Assembly: GCF_003610405.1 (NCBI RefSeq)
Contig: NZ_RAQC01000001.1
Location: 310,001 to 374,000 of the forward strand
Length of the DNA stretch: 64,000 nucleotides
From: Microbacterium sp. AG238
Lineage (GTDB): Bacteria; Actinomycetota; Actinomycetes; Actinomycetales; Microbacteriaceae
Direction of reading: 5' to 3'
This document shows, piece after piece, positions 49,808-58,011 of this stretch (positions are counted from its first letter, which is position 1; every line of letters begins with the position of its first letter). A model generated the notes under the pieces. That model ran no database searches and had not been told where the DNA came from. It saw only the letters and a list, made by a program, of their open reading frames with translations. The translations under genes and the position numbers were made by a program.

Positions 49808-50310
49808 TCGCTCGAACGGAGCGCCTGGTGCTCCGTCCGATGACCGAGGACGACCTGGGCCCCCTTCGCGAGATCCTCACGGACCCTGTCGCGATGACCG
49901 CCTACGAGGGGCCGTTCGACGACCACGAGAGCGCGCAGTGGCTCGCACGCAACCTCCAGAGATACGACGAGGACGGATTCGGCCTGTGGGCCGTCGATCT
50001 TCCCGGCGCCGGGATGATCGGGCAGTGCGGCATCACACGCCAGTACGTGGGCGACGAGCAGGTGCTCGAGGTCGGGTACCTGTTCCAGCGGGCGCACTGG
50101 CATCGCGGGTACGCGACCGAGGCAGCCACGGCGGCGCGCGACTGGGGATTCCGCGAACTCGGCGCACCGGCGATCTGGGCCAAGGTGCGCGACACCAACA
50201 TCGCATCCATGAACGTCGCCATCCGGCTCGGGATGACGGTGCGCCGCCGGTTCATGGTGCACTACCGCGGCGTCGACATGCCGCATCTCGGCTTCGCCGT
50301 CGACCGCTGA
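49804..50310 (+). CDS. GNAT-family N-acetyltransferase (RimJ/RimL-like)
   Basis: 168 residues, starting IARTERLVLRPMTEDDLGPL, typical of the RimJ/RimL subgroup. The acetyl-CoA loop is WHRGYATEAATAARDWGF (about 99-116), and the end NVAIRLGMTVRRRF follows the family pattern. Acceptor unknown: protein N-terminus, amine or drug. Its GTG overlaps the stop of the beta-helix-like gene, so the two are probably co-expressed. Confidence 0.9.
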   Translation: MIARTERLVLRPMTEDDLGPLREILTDPVAMTAYEGPFDDHESAQWLARNLQRYDEDGFGLWAVDLPGAGMIGQCGITRQYVGDEQVLEVGYLFQRAHWHRGYATEAATAARDWGFRELGAPAIWAKVRDTNIASMNVAIRLGMTVRRRFMVHYRGVDMPHLGFAVDR

Positions 50311-50320
50311 CGGCGGCTCA

Positions 50321-50737
50321 TCAGGTCACCGCCCAGGCCTCGCCTCGCACTTCGGCCAGCGGCGAGGCCTCGAGGAGCCGCGAGACGGGGCACCGATCGT
50401 GCGCCGCAGCGGCCAGCTGCGAAGCTCCGCTCTCGTCCAGGCCCTCGCCCGACACGAAAGCCGTGGCGACGAACTCGTAGCCCGGGCGCTCCTCGGCATC
50501 GCGCAGGGCGACCTCGACCCGCACCTTCGTGCGGTGGCGGCCGGCGACGATCGCCTGAGCCGTGGCGTTCAGACAGGTCGACCACGCCAATGCCAGCAAC
50601 TGCTCCGGATTGCTCGCGTGGGTGTCGTGGCCCGGCTGCAACGGGTTGGAGACGGCGACCTCAACGCCGTCCGGCACGCGGCTCACCCCCGTTCCGCCGT
50701 CGTCGTTGAGCGCGGAGGTGCGGTATCGGATGACCAT
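50321..50737 (-). CDS. OsmC/Ohr-family peroxide-reducing protein
   Basis: 138 residues. Both redox cysteines are present: C55 in AWSTCLNATAQ and C116 in HDRCPVSRLLE; the N-terminal region carries NPEQLLALAW. The short C55 helix fits the Ohr/OsmC organic-hydroperoxide reductases. TATAGT lies exactly six bases before the ATG, so it should be leaderless, and that element overlaps a 23-base palindrome shared with the divergent metN gene. Confidence 0.9.
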   Translation of the reverse strand: MVIRYRTSALNDDGGTGVSRVPDGVEVAVSNPLQPGHDTHASNPEQLLALAWSTCLNATAQAIVAGRHRTKVRVEVALRDAEERPGYEFVATAFVSGEGLDESGASQLAAAAHDRCPVSRLLEASPLAEVRGEAWAVT

Positions 50738-50743
50738 TCGTCG

Positions 50744-50749
50744 ACTATA
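50744..50749 (-). promoter_or_regulatory. Candidate -10 for leaderless OsmC gene
   Basis: TATAGT-CGACGA-ATG on the minus strand; it overlaps the left end of the palindrome. Confidence 0.5.
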
Positions 50750-50769
50750 GTTGAACGTCGTCCAACTAT
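50747..50769. promoter_or_regulatory. 23-base operator palindrome between the OsmC gene and metN
   Basis: ATAGTTGAAC-GTC-GTCCAACTAT, a 10-3-10 inverted repeat with one mismatch. It sits on the OsmC -10 element and 14 bases before the metN start, so one bound regulator could control both directions. The regulator gene is not in the window. Confidence 0.7.
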
Positions 50770-50782
50770 CAGAGGATGCCGC

Positions 50783-51544
50783 GTGCCACCGACCGACGAT
50801 CCGATCACCCTCAGCGGGGTCGGCGTCACGTACTCGGGCGGAGCTCGTGCGCTCGTCGACATCGATCTCGCTGTCACGTCCGGCGAGATCTTCGGAGTCA
50901 TCGGTGAGAGCGGCGCGGGCAAGAGCACCCTCCTGTCGCTCCTCACGGCCGAGGTCGGGGCGACGGCGGGCACGGTGCGGGTCCTCGGTCACGACCCCGC
51001 GGGACTCAGCCGAGCGGCGCTGCGCGGCCTGCGTCGGCGCATCGGGGTCGTGTTCCAGGGGGTGCACCTGCTCGCGAACCGCACCGTTCGCCAGAACGTC
51101 GCGCTGGCGCTCGACCTGCGCGGCCCCCGTGGGCGCGTACCGGCGAGCGAGCGACGCGGTGCGGTCGACGACATGCTCGGCTTCGTGGGTCTCGCCGGCC
51201 GCGAGGACGCCTATCCCTCGCAGCTCAGCGGTGGCCAGCGCCAACGGGTCGGCATCGCCCGAGCCCTCGTCGCTCGCCCCGACATCCTTCTGTGCGACGA
51301 GCCGACCTCATCGCTCGACGCCACGACCACGGACGGCGTGCTGACGCTTCTTCGCGAGGCTCGTGACCGATTCGGCACGACTGTCGTCGTGGTGACCCAC
51401 GATCTCACCGTCGTCCGGCGGATCTGTGACCGCGTAGCTCTCTTCGAGGACGGGCGCCTGCGGGAGATCCTGTCGGTGGAGCCGGACGCGGGGTTCGCAG
51501 AGGAGACCTACCTCGATCGGGCGCGGCGGGAGCTGGGCGCGTGA
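50783..51544 (+). CDS. metN: Methionine-type ABC importer, ATP-binding protein
   Basis: 253 residues from the GTG at 50783 (AGAGG upstream). Walker A GESGAGKST (41-49), signature LSGGQRQRVGIARAL, Walker B ILLCDEPTSSLD and switch His in VVVTHDL are all intact. The C-terminal regulatory (NIL/C2) domain of E. coli MetN, which extends that protein to about 340 residues, is absent, so feedback inhibition by methionine is not expected. First gene of metN-metI-metQ. Confidence 0.88.
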   Translation: MPPTDDPITLSGVGVTYSGGARALVDIDLAVTSGEIFGVIGESGAGKSTLLSLLTAEVGATAGTVRVLGHDPAGLSRAALRGLRRRIGVVFQGVHLLANRTVRQNVALALDLRGPRGRVPASERRGAVDDMLGFVGLAGREDAYPSQLSGGQRQRVGIARALVARPDILLCDEPTSSLDATTTDGVLTLLREARDRFGTTVVVVTHDLTVVRRICDRVALFEDGRLREILSVEPDAGFAEETYLDRARRELGA

Positions 51545-52212
51545 CCGGCCTCGGCGAATCGCTCGGGCGCCGGGGTGAGGATCTGCTGGAGGCGCTCGGG
51601 GAGACCGGCTACATGCTCGTCGTCTCGCTCGCAGCTGCTGTGGTGCTCGGGCTCCCGCTCGGCATGCTCGTGTACCTGACGCGCCGGGGCGGCACTGCAC
51701 CGAACCGTGTCGTGTGGTGGGTCGGGAACCTCTTCATCAATATCGTGCGGTCCTTCCCGTTCCTGCTGCTCGTGGTGTTCCTCATCCCGGTGACCCGGCT
51801 CGTCTACGGGACCACGTTCGGCACCCCGGCGGCCACGTTCTCCCTCTGCTTCGTCGCGGTCGCGATCTACGCACGACTGGTGGAGCAGATCCTGCGGGAG
51901 ATCAACCCCGGCATTCCTCGTGTCGCCCGCACGATGGGGGCGACACTCCCCCAGACGATCGTGCGCTTCCTCCTGCCGGAGGCCATTCCCGGCCTCGTCT
52001 ACGCGCTCACCTCGGCCACGATCAGCCTGCTGTCGTACTCCACTGTGCTCGGAGTGGTCGGCGGTGGCGGCATCGGCGACTTCGCGCTCCGCTATGGCTA
52101 CCAGGAGTACGACTACCCACTGATGTACTTCACGATCGCGGTCATCCTCGCCGTCGTGCTGATCGTCCAATCGATCGGTCACCGGCTGTCCGTCCGCCTC
52201 GACCACCGTTGA
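51541..52212 (+). CDS. metI: Methionine-type ABC importer, permease
   Basis: 223 residues with five membrane segments. VRSFPFLLLVVFLIPVTRL and the EAA loop EINPGIPRVARTMGATLPQTI are the MetI family pattern. The GTG start overlaps the metN stop by four bases. Together with MetN it forms the membrane pump fed by the lipoprotein encoded 32 bases downstream. Confidence 0.92.
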   Translation: MTGLGESLGRRGEDLLEALGETGYMLVVSLAAAVVLGLPLGMLVYLTRRGGTAPNRVVWWVGNLFINIVRSFPFLLLVVFLIPVTRLVYGTTFGTPAATFSLCFVAVAIYARLVEQILREINPGIPRVARTMGATLPQTIVRFLLPEAIPGLVYALTSATISLLSYSTVLGVVGGGGIGDFALRYGYQEYDYPLMYFTIAVILAVVLIVQSIGHRLSVRLDHR

Positions 52213-52244
52213 CCCTCATCCATCCGCTCTCACGAGGAGAACCC

Positions 52245-53066
52245 ATGCCCCTTCGCACCCTTCGCACCCGCATCGCCACGGCGGCTGTCGCCACCCTGGC
52301 GGCTGCCGGGCTCCTGGCCGGCTGCGCCGGTTCGCCCGGCGACGCGGATTCCGCGGTCACGACACTGCGCGTGGGCGCGGTGACCGCCCCGGCCACCGAC
52401 ATCGTCGAGGCTGCCGGAGCGGCGATCGCCGACGGGTACGAGATCGAGCTCGTTCCGGTGTCGGACTACGTCACGATCAACAACATGCTCGCGGCCGGCG
52501 ACATCGACGCCAACTTCTCGCAGCACGAGCCGTACATGACGGAGTTCAACGAGAAGAACGGCGCGTCGCTCGAGGCCGTTCAGCCCGTCTACAACTTCGT
52601 CATCGCGTTCTACTCCAAGACACTGCGCGACATCGACGAGCTCACCGACGGTGCCACGGTCGCCATCCCGAACGACTCGTCCAACACCGCACGGGCGCTC
52701 AAGCTGCTGGCCGACGCCGACATCATCGGCCTCGCCCCCGGCGTCGACCCGTACGCCGCCAAGCTCGACGACGTGGCGGAGAACCCGAAGAACCTCCAGT
52801 TCCTGTCGCTGGAGATCAACCAGCTGAACACGGCGTACGACGAGGCGGACCTGGTGTTCCAGTGGCCCTCGCACATCGCCGCGCTCGGCCTCACGCCGCA
52901 GGACGACGGTCTGCTCACCGAGCTCGACGACCGCTTCGCACTTCAGCTCGTCGTCCCCTCGGCGGAGGCGGACTCTCCGGCGACTCGGGCGTTGATCGAC
53001 GCGTTCACGAGCGATGAGGTGCGCAAGGTGATCGAGGGCAACGCCACGATCGAGGCCGCCTTCTGA
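52245..53066 (+). CDS. metQ: Methionine-type ABC importer, substrate-binding lipoprotein (NlpA/MetQ family)
   Basis: 273 residues with a lipoprotein signal; the lipobox LLAGC puts the lipidated Cys at C27. The mature protein has the NlpA family motifs SDYVTINNMLAAGDIDANFSQHEPYM and IPNDSSNTARALKLL. Ligand is most likely methionine or a related compound, but the family also includes other ligands and no binding residue was tested. Strong GAGGAG ribosome-binding site. Followed by a terminator. Confidence 0.9.
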   Translation: MPLRTLRTRIATAAVATLAAAGLLAGCAGSPGDADSAVTTLRVGAVTAPATDIVEAAGAAIADGYEIELVPVSDYVTINNMLAAGDIDANFSQHEPYMTEFNEKNGASLEAVQPVYNFVIAFYSKTLRDIDELTDGATVAIPNDSSNTARALKLLADADIIGLAPGVDPYAAKLDDVAENPKNLQFLSLEINQLNTAYDEADLVFQWPSHIAALGLTPQDDGLLTELDDRFALQLVVPSAEADSPATRALIDAFTSDEVRKVIEGNATIEAAF

Positions 53067-53068
53067 CG

Positions 53069-53106
53069 CCGGGGGGTGGGGCACCAGCGCGGCGCCCCAC
53101 CCCCGG
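53069..53106 (+). terminator. metNIQ terminator
   Basis: CCGGGGGGTGGGGC and GCCCCACCCCCGG pair over 13 bases with one bulged G, starting two bases after the metQ stop. Confidence 0.75.
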
Positions 53107-53112
53107 TAGACT
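53107..53112 (+). promoter_or_regulatory. Candidate -10 of valS
   Basis: TAGACT directly after the terminator, giving a leader of about 54 bases with a GAGGAG ribosome-binding site. No T-box is visible in it. Confidence 0.4.
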
Positions 53113-53171
53113 CGGAGGACGCACACTCAGGCACGCTCACACAGTGCCGCACATATCGTCGAGGAGTTCCC

Positions 53172-55751
53172 ATGACAGCGCACATTCCCGAGAAGCCCGC
53201 TCTGGAAGGCCTCGAGCAGAAGTGGGACGCCGCGTGGGCCGAGCAGGGCACCTACCTCTTCGACCGCGCCCACGCCGCTGAGACGGGCCGTGGCGGTGTC
53301 TTCTCCGTCGACACGCCGCCCCCCACGGCATCCGGGTCGTTGCACATCGGTCACGTCTTCTCGTTCACCCACACCGACCTCAAGGTGCGGTTCGAGCGCA
53401 TGCGCGGCAAGAGCGTGTTCTACCCGATGGGCTGGGACGACAACGGCCTCCCGACCGAGCGCCGCGTTCAGAACTACTACGGCGTGCGCTGCGACCCGAC
53501 CCTCCCCTACGACGAGTCGTTCGTACCGCCGTTCGAAGGCGGCGACAACAAGTCGAGCCGTGCCGCCGATCAGGTGCCCATCAGCCGGCGAAACTTCATC
53601 GAACTCTGCGAGAAGCTGACGATCGAGGACGAGAAGCAGTTCGAGTCGCTCTTCCGGCAGCTCGGCCTCTCCGTCGACTGGACCCAGACGTATCGGACGA
53701 TCTCCGACGACACGATCCGCATCAGCCAGCTCGCGTTCCTGCGAAACCTCGACCGCGGCGAGGCCTACCAGGCCCTCGCCCCCACGCTCTGGGACATCGA
53801 CTTCCGCTCTGCCATCGCGCAGGCCGAGCTCGAGGATCGCGAGCAGCAGGCGTCGTACCACCGTGTCGCGTTCCACAAGACCGACGGCAGCGGCGACATC
53901 CACATCGAGACGACGCGACCCGAGCTGCTGCCGGCTTGCGTCGCACTCGTGGCCAACCCGGATGACGAGCGCTACCAGCCCTATTTCGGCAAGACGGTCC
54001 GCACGCCCCTCTTCGACGTCGAGGTGCCGGTTCTGGCGCACCACCTCGCGCAACCCGACAAGGGCTCGGGAATCGCGATGATCTGCACGTTCGGTGACGT
54101 GACCGACATCATCTGGTGGCGTGAGCTGGATCTGCCCAACCGCACGATCCTGGGACACGACGGCCGCATCATCGCCGACGCTCCCGAGGTCATCGTCACC
54201 GACTCCGCACGCGCGGCCTACGCGGAACTCGCGGGCAAGACCGTCTTCAGCGCGAAGAAGCGCATCGTCGAGCTGCTGCAGGAGTCCGGCGAGCTGCTCG
54301 AGGTGTCCAAGCCCTTCAGTCACCCGGTGAAGTTCTTCGAGAAGGGCGACCGTCCACTCGAGATCGTCTCGACGCGCCAGTGGTACCTGCGAAATGGTGC
54401 GCGCGATGAAGAGCTGCGTTCCCGCCTGATCTCGCTCGGCCAGGAGATGTCGTGGCACCCCGACTTCATGCGGGTGCGTTACGAGAACTGGACCAACGGC
54501 CTCACCGGCGACTGGCTCGTCTCGCGTCAGCGTTTCTTCGGTGTGCCGATCCCGATCTGGTACGCCCTCGACGAGAACGGCGAACGCGATTACGACCGCG
54601 TCATCACCCCCGACCCATCGCAGCTCCCGATCGACCCGACCACCGATGTCCCTGCGGGCTACACCGCAGACCAGCGAGGCGTGCCGGGCGGTTTCGACGC
54701 GGAGCGCGACATCTTCGACACCTGGGCGACGTCGTCGCTGACGCCGCAGCTGGCCGGCGGATGGCAGCGCGACGAACAGCTGTGGCAGCTCGTGGCCCCC
54801 TTCGACCTGCGTCCCCAGGGACAGGACATCATCCGCACGTGGCTGTTCTCCACGATGCTCCGCAGCGCACTCGAGGACGGCCGCGCGCCGTGGTCGGATG
54901 CCGCGATCTCCGGCTTCATCGTCGACCCCGACCGCAAGAAGATGTCGAAGTCGAAGGGCAACGTGGTCACCCCCGCCGACATCCTCGCGCAGCACGGCAC
55001 GGACGCGGTGCGTTACTGGGCCGCTTCGAGTCGCCTCGGCTCCGACGCCGCGTTCGACCCCCAGAACCCGACGCAGGTCAAGATCGGGCGCCGACTCGCG
55101 ATCAAGGTGCTCAACGCCGCGAAGTTCGTGCTCTCGTTCCCGGTCCCCGAGGGGGCCGCAGTGACTCACGACCTCGACGCCGCCATGCTGGCCACGCTCG
55201 ACCGGGTGATCGTCGACGCCACTCGCGCGTTCGAGGCCTACGACCACGCTCGCGCACTGGAGATCACCGAGGCGTTCTTCTGGACCTTCTGCGACGACTA
55301 CCTCGAGCTCGTCAAGGAGCGCGCCTACGACCGTTCCGACGAGGGACAAGCGTCGGCGGCACTGGCGTTGCGTCTCGCCCTCTCGTCGCTTCTGCGTCTG
55401 CTCGCGCCCGTCCTCGCCTTCGCGGCGGAGGAAGCATGGTCGTGGTTCGAGGAGGGCTCCGTGCACACGGCCTCGTGGCCCGAGGCCAGCGGCATCGATG
55501 GCGACCCGGCCGTCCTCACCACCGCCAGCGCCGCGCTCATCGGCATCCGACGGGCGAAGACGGAGGCCAAGGCCTCGCAGAAGACCCCCGTCTCCGTTCT
55601 CTCGCTCCGCGCGGATGCCGCGACGATCGAGCGCCTGCGTCGCGCCGAGGGCGACCTGAAGGCGGTCGGACGCATCGCCGAGCTCGATCTCCTCGAGGGC
55701 GACGGCGACCTGGTCGTGGAGCGCGTCGAGCTCGCGCCGCAGGAGGTCTGA
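53172..55751 (+). CDS. valS: Valine--tRNA ligase (WDDNGLPTE type)
   Basis: 859 residues from the ATG at 53172 (GAGGAG five bases upstream). Class I signatures are HIGH (58-61) and KMSKSKGN. The segment MGWDDNGLPTERRV (86-99) is of the archaeal/rickettsial kind; the common bacterial ValS has GTDHAGIAT at this place. The editing domain follows (contains IETTRPELLPACVALVANP). A short C-terminal part ends in a helical arm. The 77-residue gene starts one base after its stop. Confidence 0.93.
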   Translation: MTAHIPEKPALEGLEQKWDAAWAEQGTYLFDRAHAAETGRGGVFSVDTPPPTASGSLHIGHVFSFTHTDLKVRFERMRGKSVFYPMGWDDNGLPTERRVQNYYGVRCDPTLPYDESFVPPFEGGDNKSSRAADQVPISRRNFIELCEKLTIEDEKQFESLFRQLGLSVDWTQTYRTISDDTIRISQLAFLRNLDRGEAYQALAPTLWDIDFRSAIAQAELEDREQQASYHRVAFHKTDGSGDIHIETTRPELLPACVALVANPDDERYQPYFGKTVRTPLFDVEVPVLAHHLAQPDKGSGIAMICTFGDVTDIIWWRELDLPNRTILGHDGRIIADAPEVIVTDSARAAYAELAGKTVFSAKKRIVELLQESGELLEVSKPFSHPVKFFEKGDRPLEIVSTRQWYLRNGARDEELRSRLISLGQEMSWHPDFMRVRYENWTNGLTGDWLVSRQRFFGVPIPIWYALDENGERDYDRVITPDPSQLPIDPTTDVPAGYTADQRGVPGGFDAERDIFDTWATSSLTPQLAGGWQRDEQLWQLVAPFDLRPQGQDIIRTWLFSTMLRSALEDGRAPWSDAAISGFIVDPDRKKMSKSKGNVVTPADILAQHGTDAVRYWAASSRLGSDAAFDPQNPTQVKIGRRLAIKVLNAAKFVLSFPVPEGAAVTHDLDAAMLATLDRVIVDATRAFEAYDHARALEITEAFFWTFCDDYLELVKERAYDRSDEGQASAALALRLALSSLLRLLAPVLAFAAEEAWSWFEEGSVHTASWPEASGIDGDPAVLTTASAALIGIRRAKTEAKASQKTPVSVLSLRADAATIERLRRAEGDLKAVGRIAELDLLEGDGDLVVERVELAPQEV

Positions 55752-55752
55752 G

Positions 55753-55986
55753 GTGCGCTTGGGAACGCGGTGGACGAGCGGCGACGAACCGCCGGCCTCG
55801 CTGCCCGCCGCATTCCGTGATCAGATCCACGCGGTCGATCGCGTGCTCGACGTCGATCCCCGCCCGAAGTGGACTCTGACCTGGCTCGAGGGACGCCCCG
55901 TGGCCGAGCTCGAGACCGGTGTCGTGGTCTCACTCGACGCCGCGGGCGAGCCCGTGGTGGGTCAGATCGACGACGACACGTTCTGA
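55753..55986 (+). CDS. Small conserved-context protein of unknown function
   Basis: 77 residues, soluble, no signal peptide. The start is GTG, one base after the valS stop, which implies co-translation. Visible stretches are DVDPRPKWTLTWLEGRPVAELETG and a terminal VVGQIDDDTF. No family recognised. Confidence 0.65.
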   Translation: MRLGTRWTSGDEPPASLPAAFRDQIHAVDRVLDVDPRPKWTLTWLEGRPVAELETGVVVSLDAAGEPVVGQIDDDTF

Positions 55987-56008
55987 TGCCGCAGGTTTCT
56001 CCCGTCGC

Positions 56009-57322
56009 TCACTCCGAGACGGCGGGAGAGACCTGTGCGGACGCGGATCGGATGAGGCGCGTGCAGATCGTCGTCGCGACGAGACACACGATCCCCGCCG
56101 TGATGAAGGGCAGTCGCAGGTCGAGAGACGCGACCAGACCGCCCAGAACCGTGGCCACCGGGAAGAGGCCCCACGTGAGTGTCCGGATGATGCCGAGAGT
56201 GCGTCCGAACAGGTCCGGCGGGATGATCTGCTGTCGCAGCGCACCCCAGGGTACATTCCACAACGACACCGCGAAGGCCATTCCCGCGTAAGCCACGATC
56301 GCCACCACGAGGTTCGGGGCGAAACCCACCCCCACCATGCACACCGCGGCGGCCAGGTTCGCGCCCCACATCACATTGCCACGCCCAAACCGGCTCACCA
56401 GGCGCGCCGCGAGGAGCGAGCCCGCGAGTGCGCCTACGCCGACGCCCGCCGTGACGAAACCGATGGCGATCTCGGGGAGGCCGTGAACGTCGAGGAAGTA
56501 CAGCAAGGTGGGCGCCTGCGCGAAGGCGAACGCGCATCCGACGACCGAGGTGAACACGACCAGGGCGCGCAGGAAGCGATGGCGCCAGAGGTACCGTAAC
56601 GCGTCGCGCGCGGGAACCGGTGCGGCGGGCGCTGCGGGCAGGGGCTCCGGAACAGCGCCGGCGACGACCTCGCCCCGGTCGCCGCCGACGACGGACGACG
56701 AGCGCGACCGCGCCGCGGCCACCGGGAGCAGGAGCGCAAGGGCGATCGGGACGATGTACCCCGCGGCGCCGAGCCACAGTGGCAGTCCGAGAGACACGGC
56801 GAAGAGGACCCCGGCGACCGGCTGTGCCAGAAAGCTGTCGATCGTGATCTGCGCGGCTTGAATCCGACCGTTCGCACGATCGAGCTGGTCGCGGGCGACG
56901 ACACTCGGGATGACCGCGTTGGTCGCGTTGTCGAAGAGCGTCTCACCGAACCCGAAGACGAGGGTGCCCACCAGGAGCCAGGTGACATCGAGACCGCCGG
57001 CGACCGTCAGCACCGCGAGTCCGACCGCAGCGAGGCCGCGCACCGTGTTGGCGAGAGCCATGACGCGACGACGATCGAAACGATCCACGATCATGCCTGC
57101 CGGGACGCCGAAGACCAGCCAGGGGACGAATGCTGCTGCGCCGAGCAGGGAGATCAGCAAGGGGTCGCGCGTGAGGGTCGTCGCGATGAGCGGGACGGCG
57201 GTGCGTCCGAGACCGTCAGCGAGATTGCTGAACGCGGCGGCCGTCCACAGCCGCGAGAAGTCGCGCCCGAGCGGGCGGGCCGACGGCGGCGTGAGGGTCG
57301 AGGAGGCGGTGATGACGCTCAT
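56009..57322 (-). CDS. Major facilitator superfamily exporter
   Basis: 437 residues with about twelve membrane segments. The loop 2-3 motif VPAGMIVDRFDRRRVM is typical, and the overall look (FLAQPVAGVLFAVSLGLP, central Ala/Pro linker) matches the MFS group of macrolide or siderophore exporters (MFS_3). Substrate unknown. It starts two bases after the stop of an ArsR-like regulator gene, with which it forms an operon behind the TCTTTGCAA repeats. Confidence 0.9.
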   Translation of the reverse strand: MSVITASSTLTPPSARPLGRDFSRLWTAAAFSNLADGLGRTAVPLIATTLTRDPLLISLLGAAAFVPWLVFGVPAGMIVDRFDRRRVMALANTVRGLAAVGLAVLTVAGGLDVTWLLVGTLVFGFGETLFDNATNAVIPSVVARDQLDRANGRIQAAQITIDSFLAQPVAGVLFAVSLGLPLWLGAAGYIVPIALALLLPVAAARSRSSSVVGGDRGEVVAGAVPEPLPAAPAAPVPARDALRYLWRHRFLRALVVFTSVVGCAFAFAQAPTLLYFLDVHGLPEIAIGFVTAGVGVGALAGSLLAARLVSRFGRGNVMWGANLAAAVCMVGVGFAPNLVVAIVAYAGMAFAVSLWNVPWGALRQQIIPPDLFGRTLGIIRTLTWGLFPVATVLGGLVASLDLRLPFITAGIVCLVATTICTRLIRSASAQVSPAVSE

Positions 57323-57324
57323 GA

Positions 57325-57942
57325 TCAGTCGCTCTCGGTGGTGATCGGGAATGCTTCGGCGCGCAGCGACACGATCCGGCGGGACGGGGTCGGTTCGGCG
57401 CCCGGGGCGATGCGGTACTCGTCGACGACGTCGTCGATGACGCGCTGGATCCGGGCATTGACCTCGCCGAGCTGCTCGACCGTCAGCGAGACGGTGGCCG
57501 AGGTGATCAACGCCTTCTCGGCCCACGGATCGAGCTCGTCTCGCAGAGTGGTTCCGACGAAACGCATGAGCTGGTCGTGGCGGCGATCGAGGAACTCCCC
57601 CATCACGACCTGGGTCGCCGCGCGTCCCGCGGGGGTGCGCATCGTGTCGGGCCCGGGAAATGAGACACCTCCGGTGGGACGCTCCCACCAGCGCTCTCGC
57701 GCGGTGCCGCGCTCGGGAATCTCGCGGATGAGGTCGTGCTTCGCAAGCGCGCGCAGGTGGTAGCTGGTCGAACCCGACGACTCCCCCGTCATCGCGGCCA
57801 AGGAGCTGGCCGTCTGAGGGCCCTGCTGACTGAGGATGTCGTACAGACGCACGCGCACGGGGTGAGCGAGCGCCCGAAGCGCTCCGGAATCGAGGGTGCG
57901 GATGTCGCGGCGGCCCGGCGCCTCGTCCTGCTTGTTGGTCAT
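57325..57942 (-). CDS. ArsR-like winged-helix regulator
   Basis: 205 residues. The winged-helix domain is clear: LRALAHPVRVRLYDILSQQG, ASSLAAMTGESSGSTSYHLRALAKHDLI and the wing ERGTARERWWER. No metal-binding CxC pair. The C-terminal 110 residues form a helical domain often found in repressors paired with MFS exporters. It should repress itself and the exporter by binding the three direct repeats upstream; the inducer is unknown. Confidence 0.9.
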   Translation of the reverse strand: MTNKQDEAPGRRDIRTLDSGALRALAHPVRVRLYDILSQQGPQTASSLAAMTGESSGSTSYHLRALAKHDLIREIPERGTARERWWERPTGGVSFPGPDTMRTPAGRAATQVVMGEFLDRRHDQLMRFVGTTLRDELDPWAEKALITSATVSLTVEQLGEVNARIQRVIDDVVDEYRIAPGAEPTPSRRIVSLRAEAFPITTESD

Positions 57943-57955
57943 GGATCCAAAGGTA

Positions 57956-57992
57956 TCTTTGCAAGCAGTTCTTTGCAACATGTTCTTTGCGA
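57956..57992. promoter_or_regulatory. Three direct repeats (operator of the ArsR-like gene)
   Basis: TCTTTGCAA at 57956 and 57970 and TCTTTGCGA at 57984, spaced exactly 14 bases apart. Read on the minus strand, the middle copy provides TTGCAA as -35, 17 bases before TACCTT (57950-57955), which ends seven bases before the regulator ATG. The repeats also reach to seven bases from the -10 of the divergent peptidase gene. Confidence 0.7.
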
Positions 57993-57999
57993 ATCGACG

Positions 58000-58005
58000 T
58001 AGGCT
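58000..58005 (+). promoter_or_regulatory. Candidate -10 for leaderless M3 peptidase gene
   Basis: TAGGCT-GGGGGG-ATG; the direct repeats cover its -35 region, so the ArsR-like protein might affect this gene too. Confidence 0.45.
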
Positions 58006-58011
58006 GGGGGG

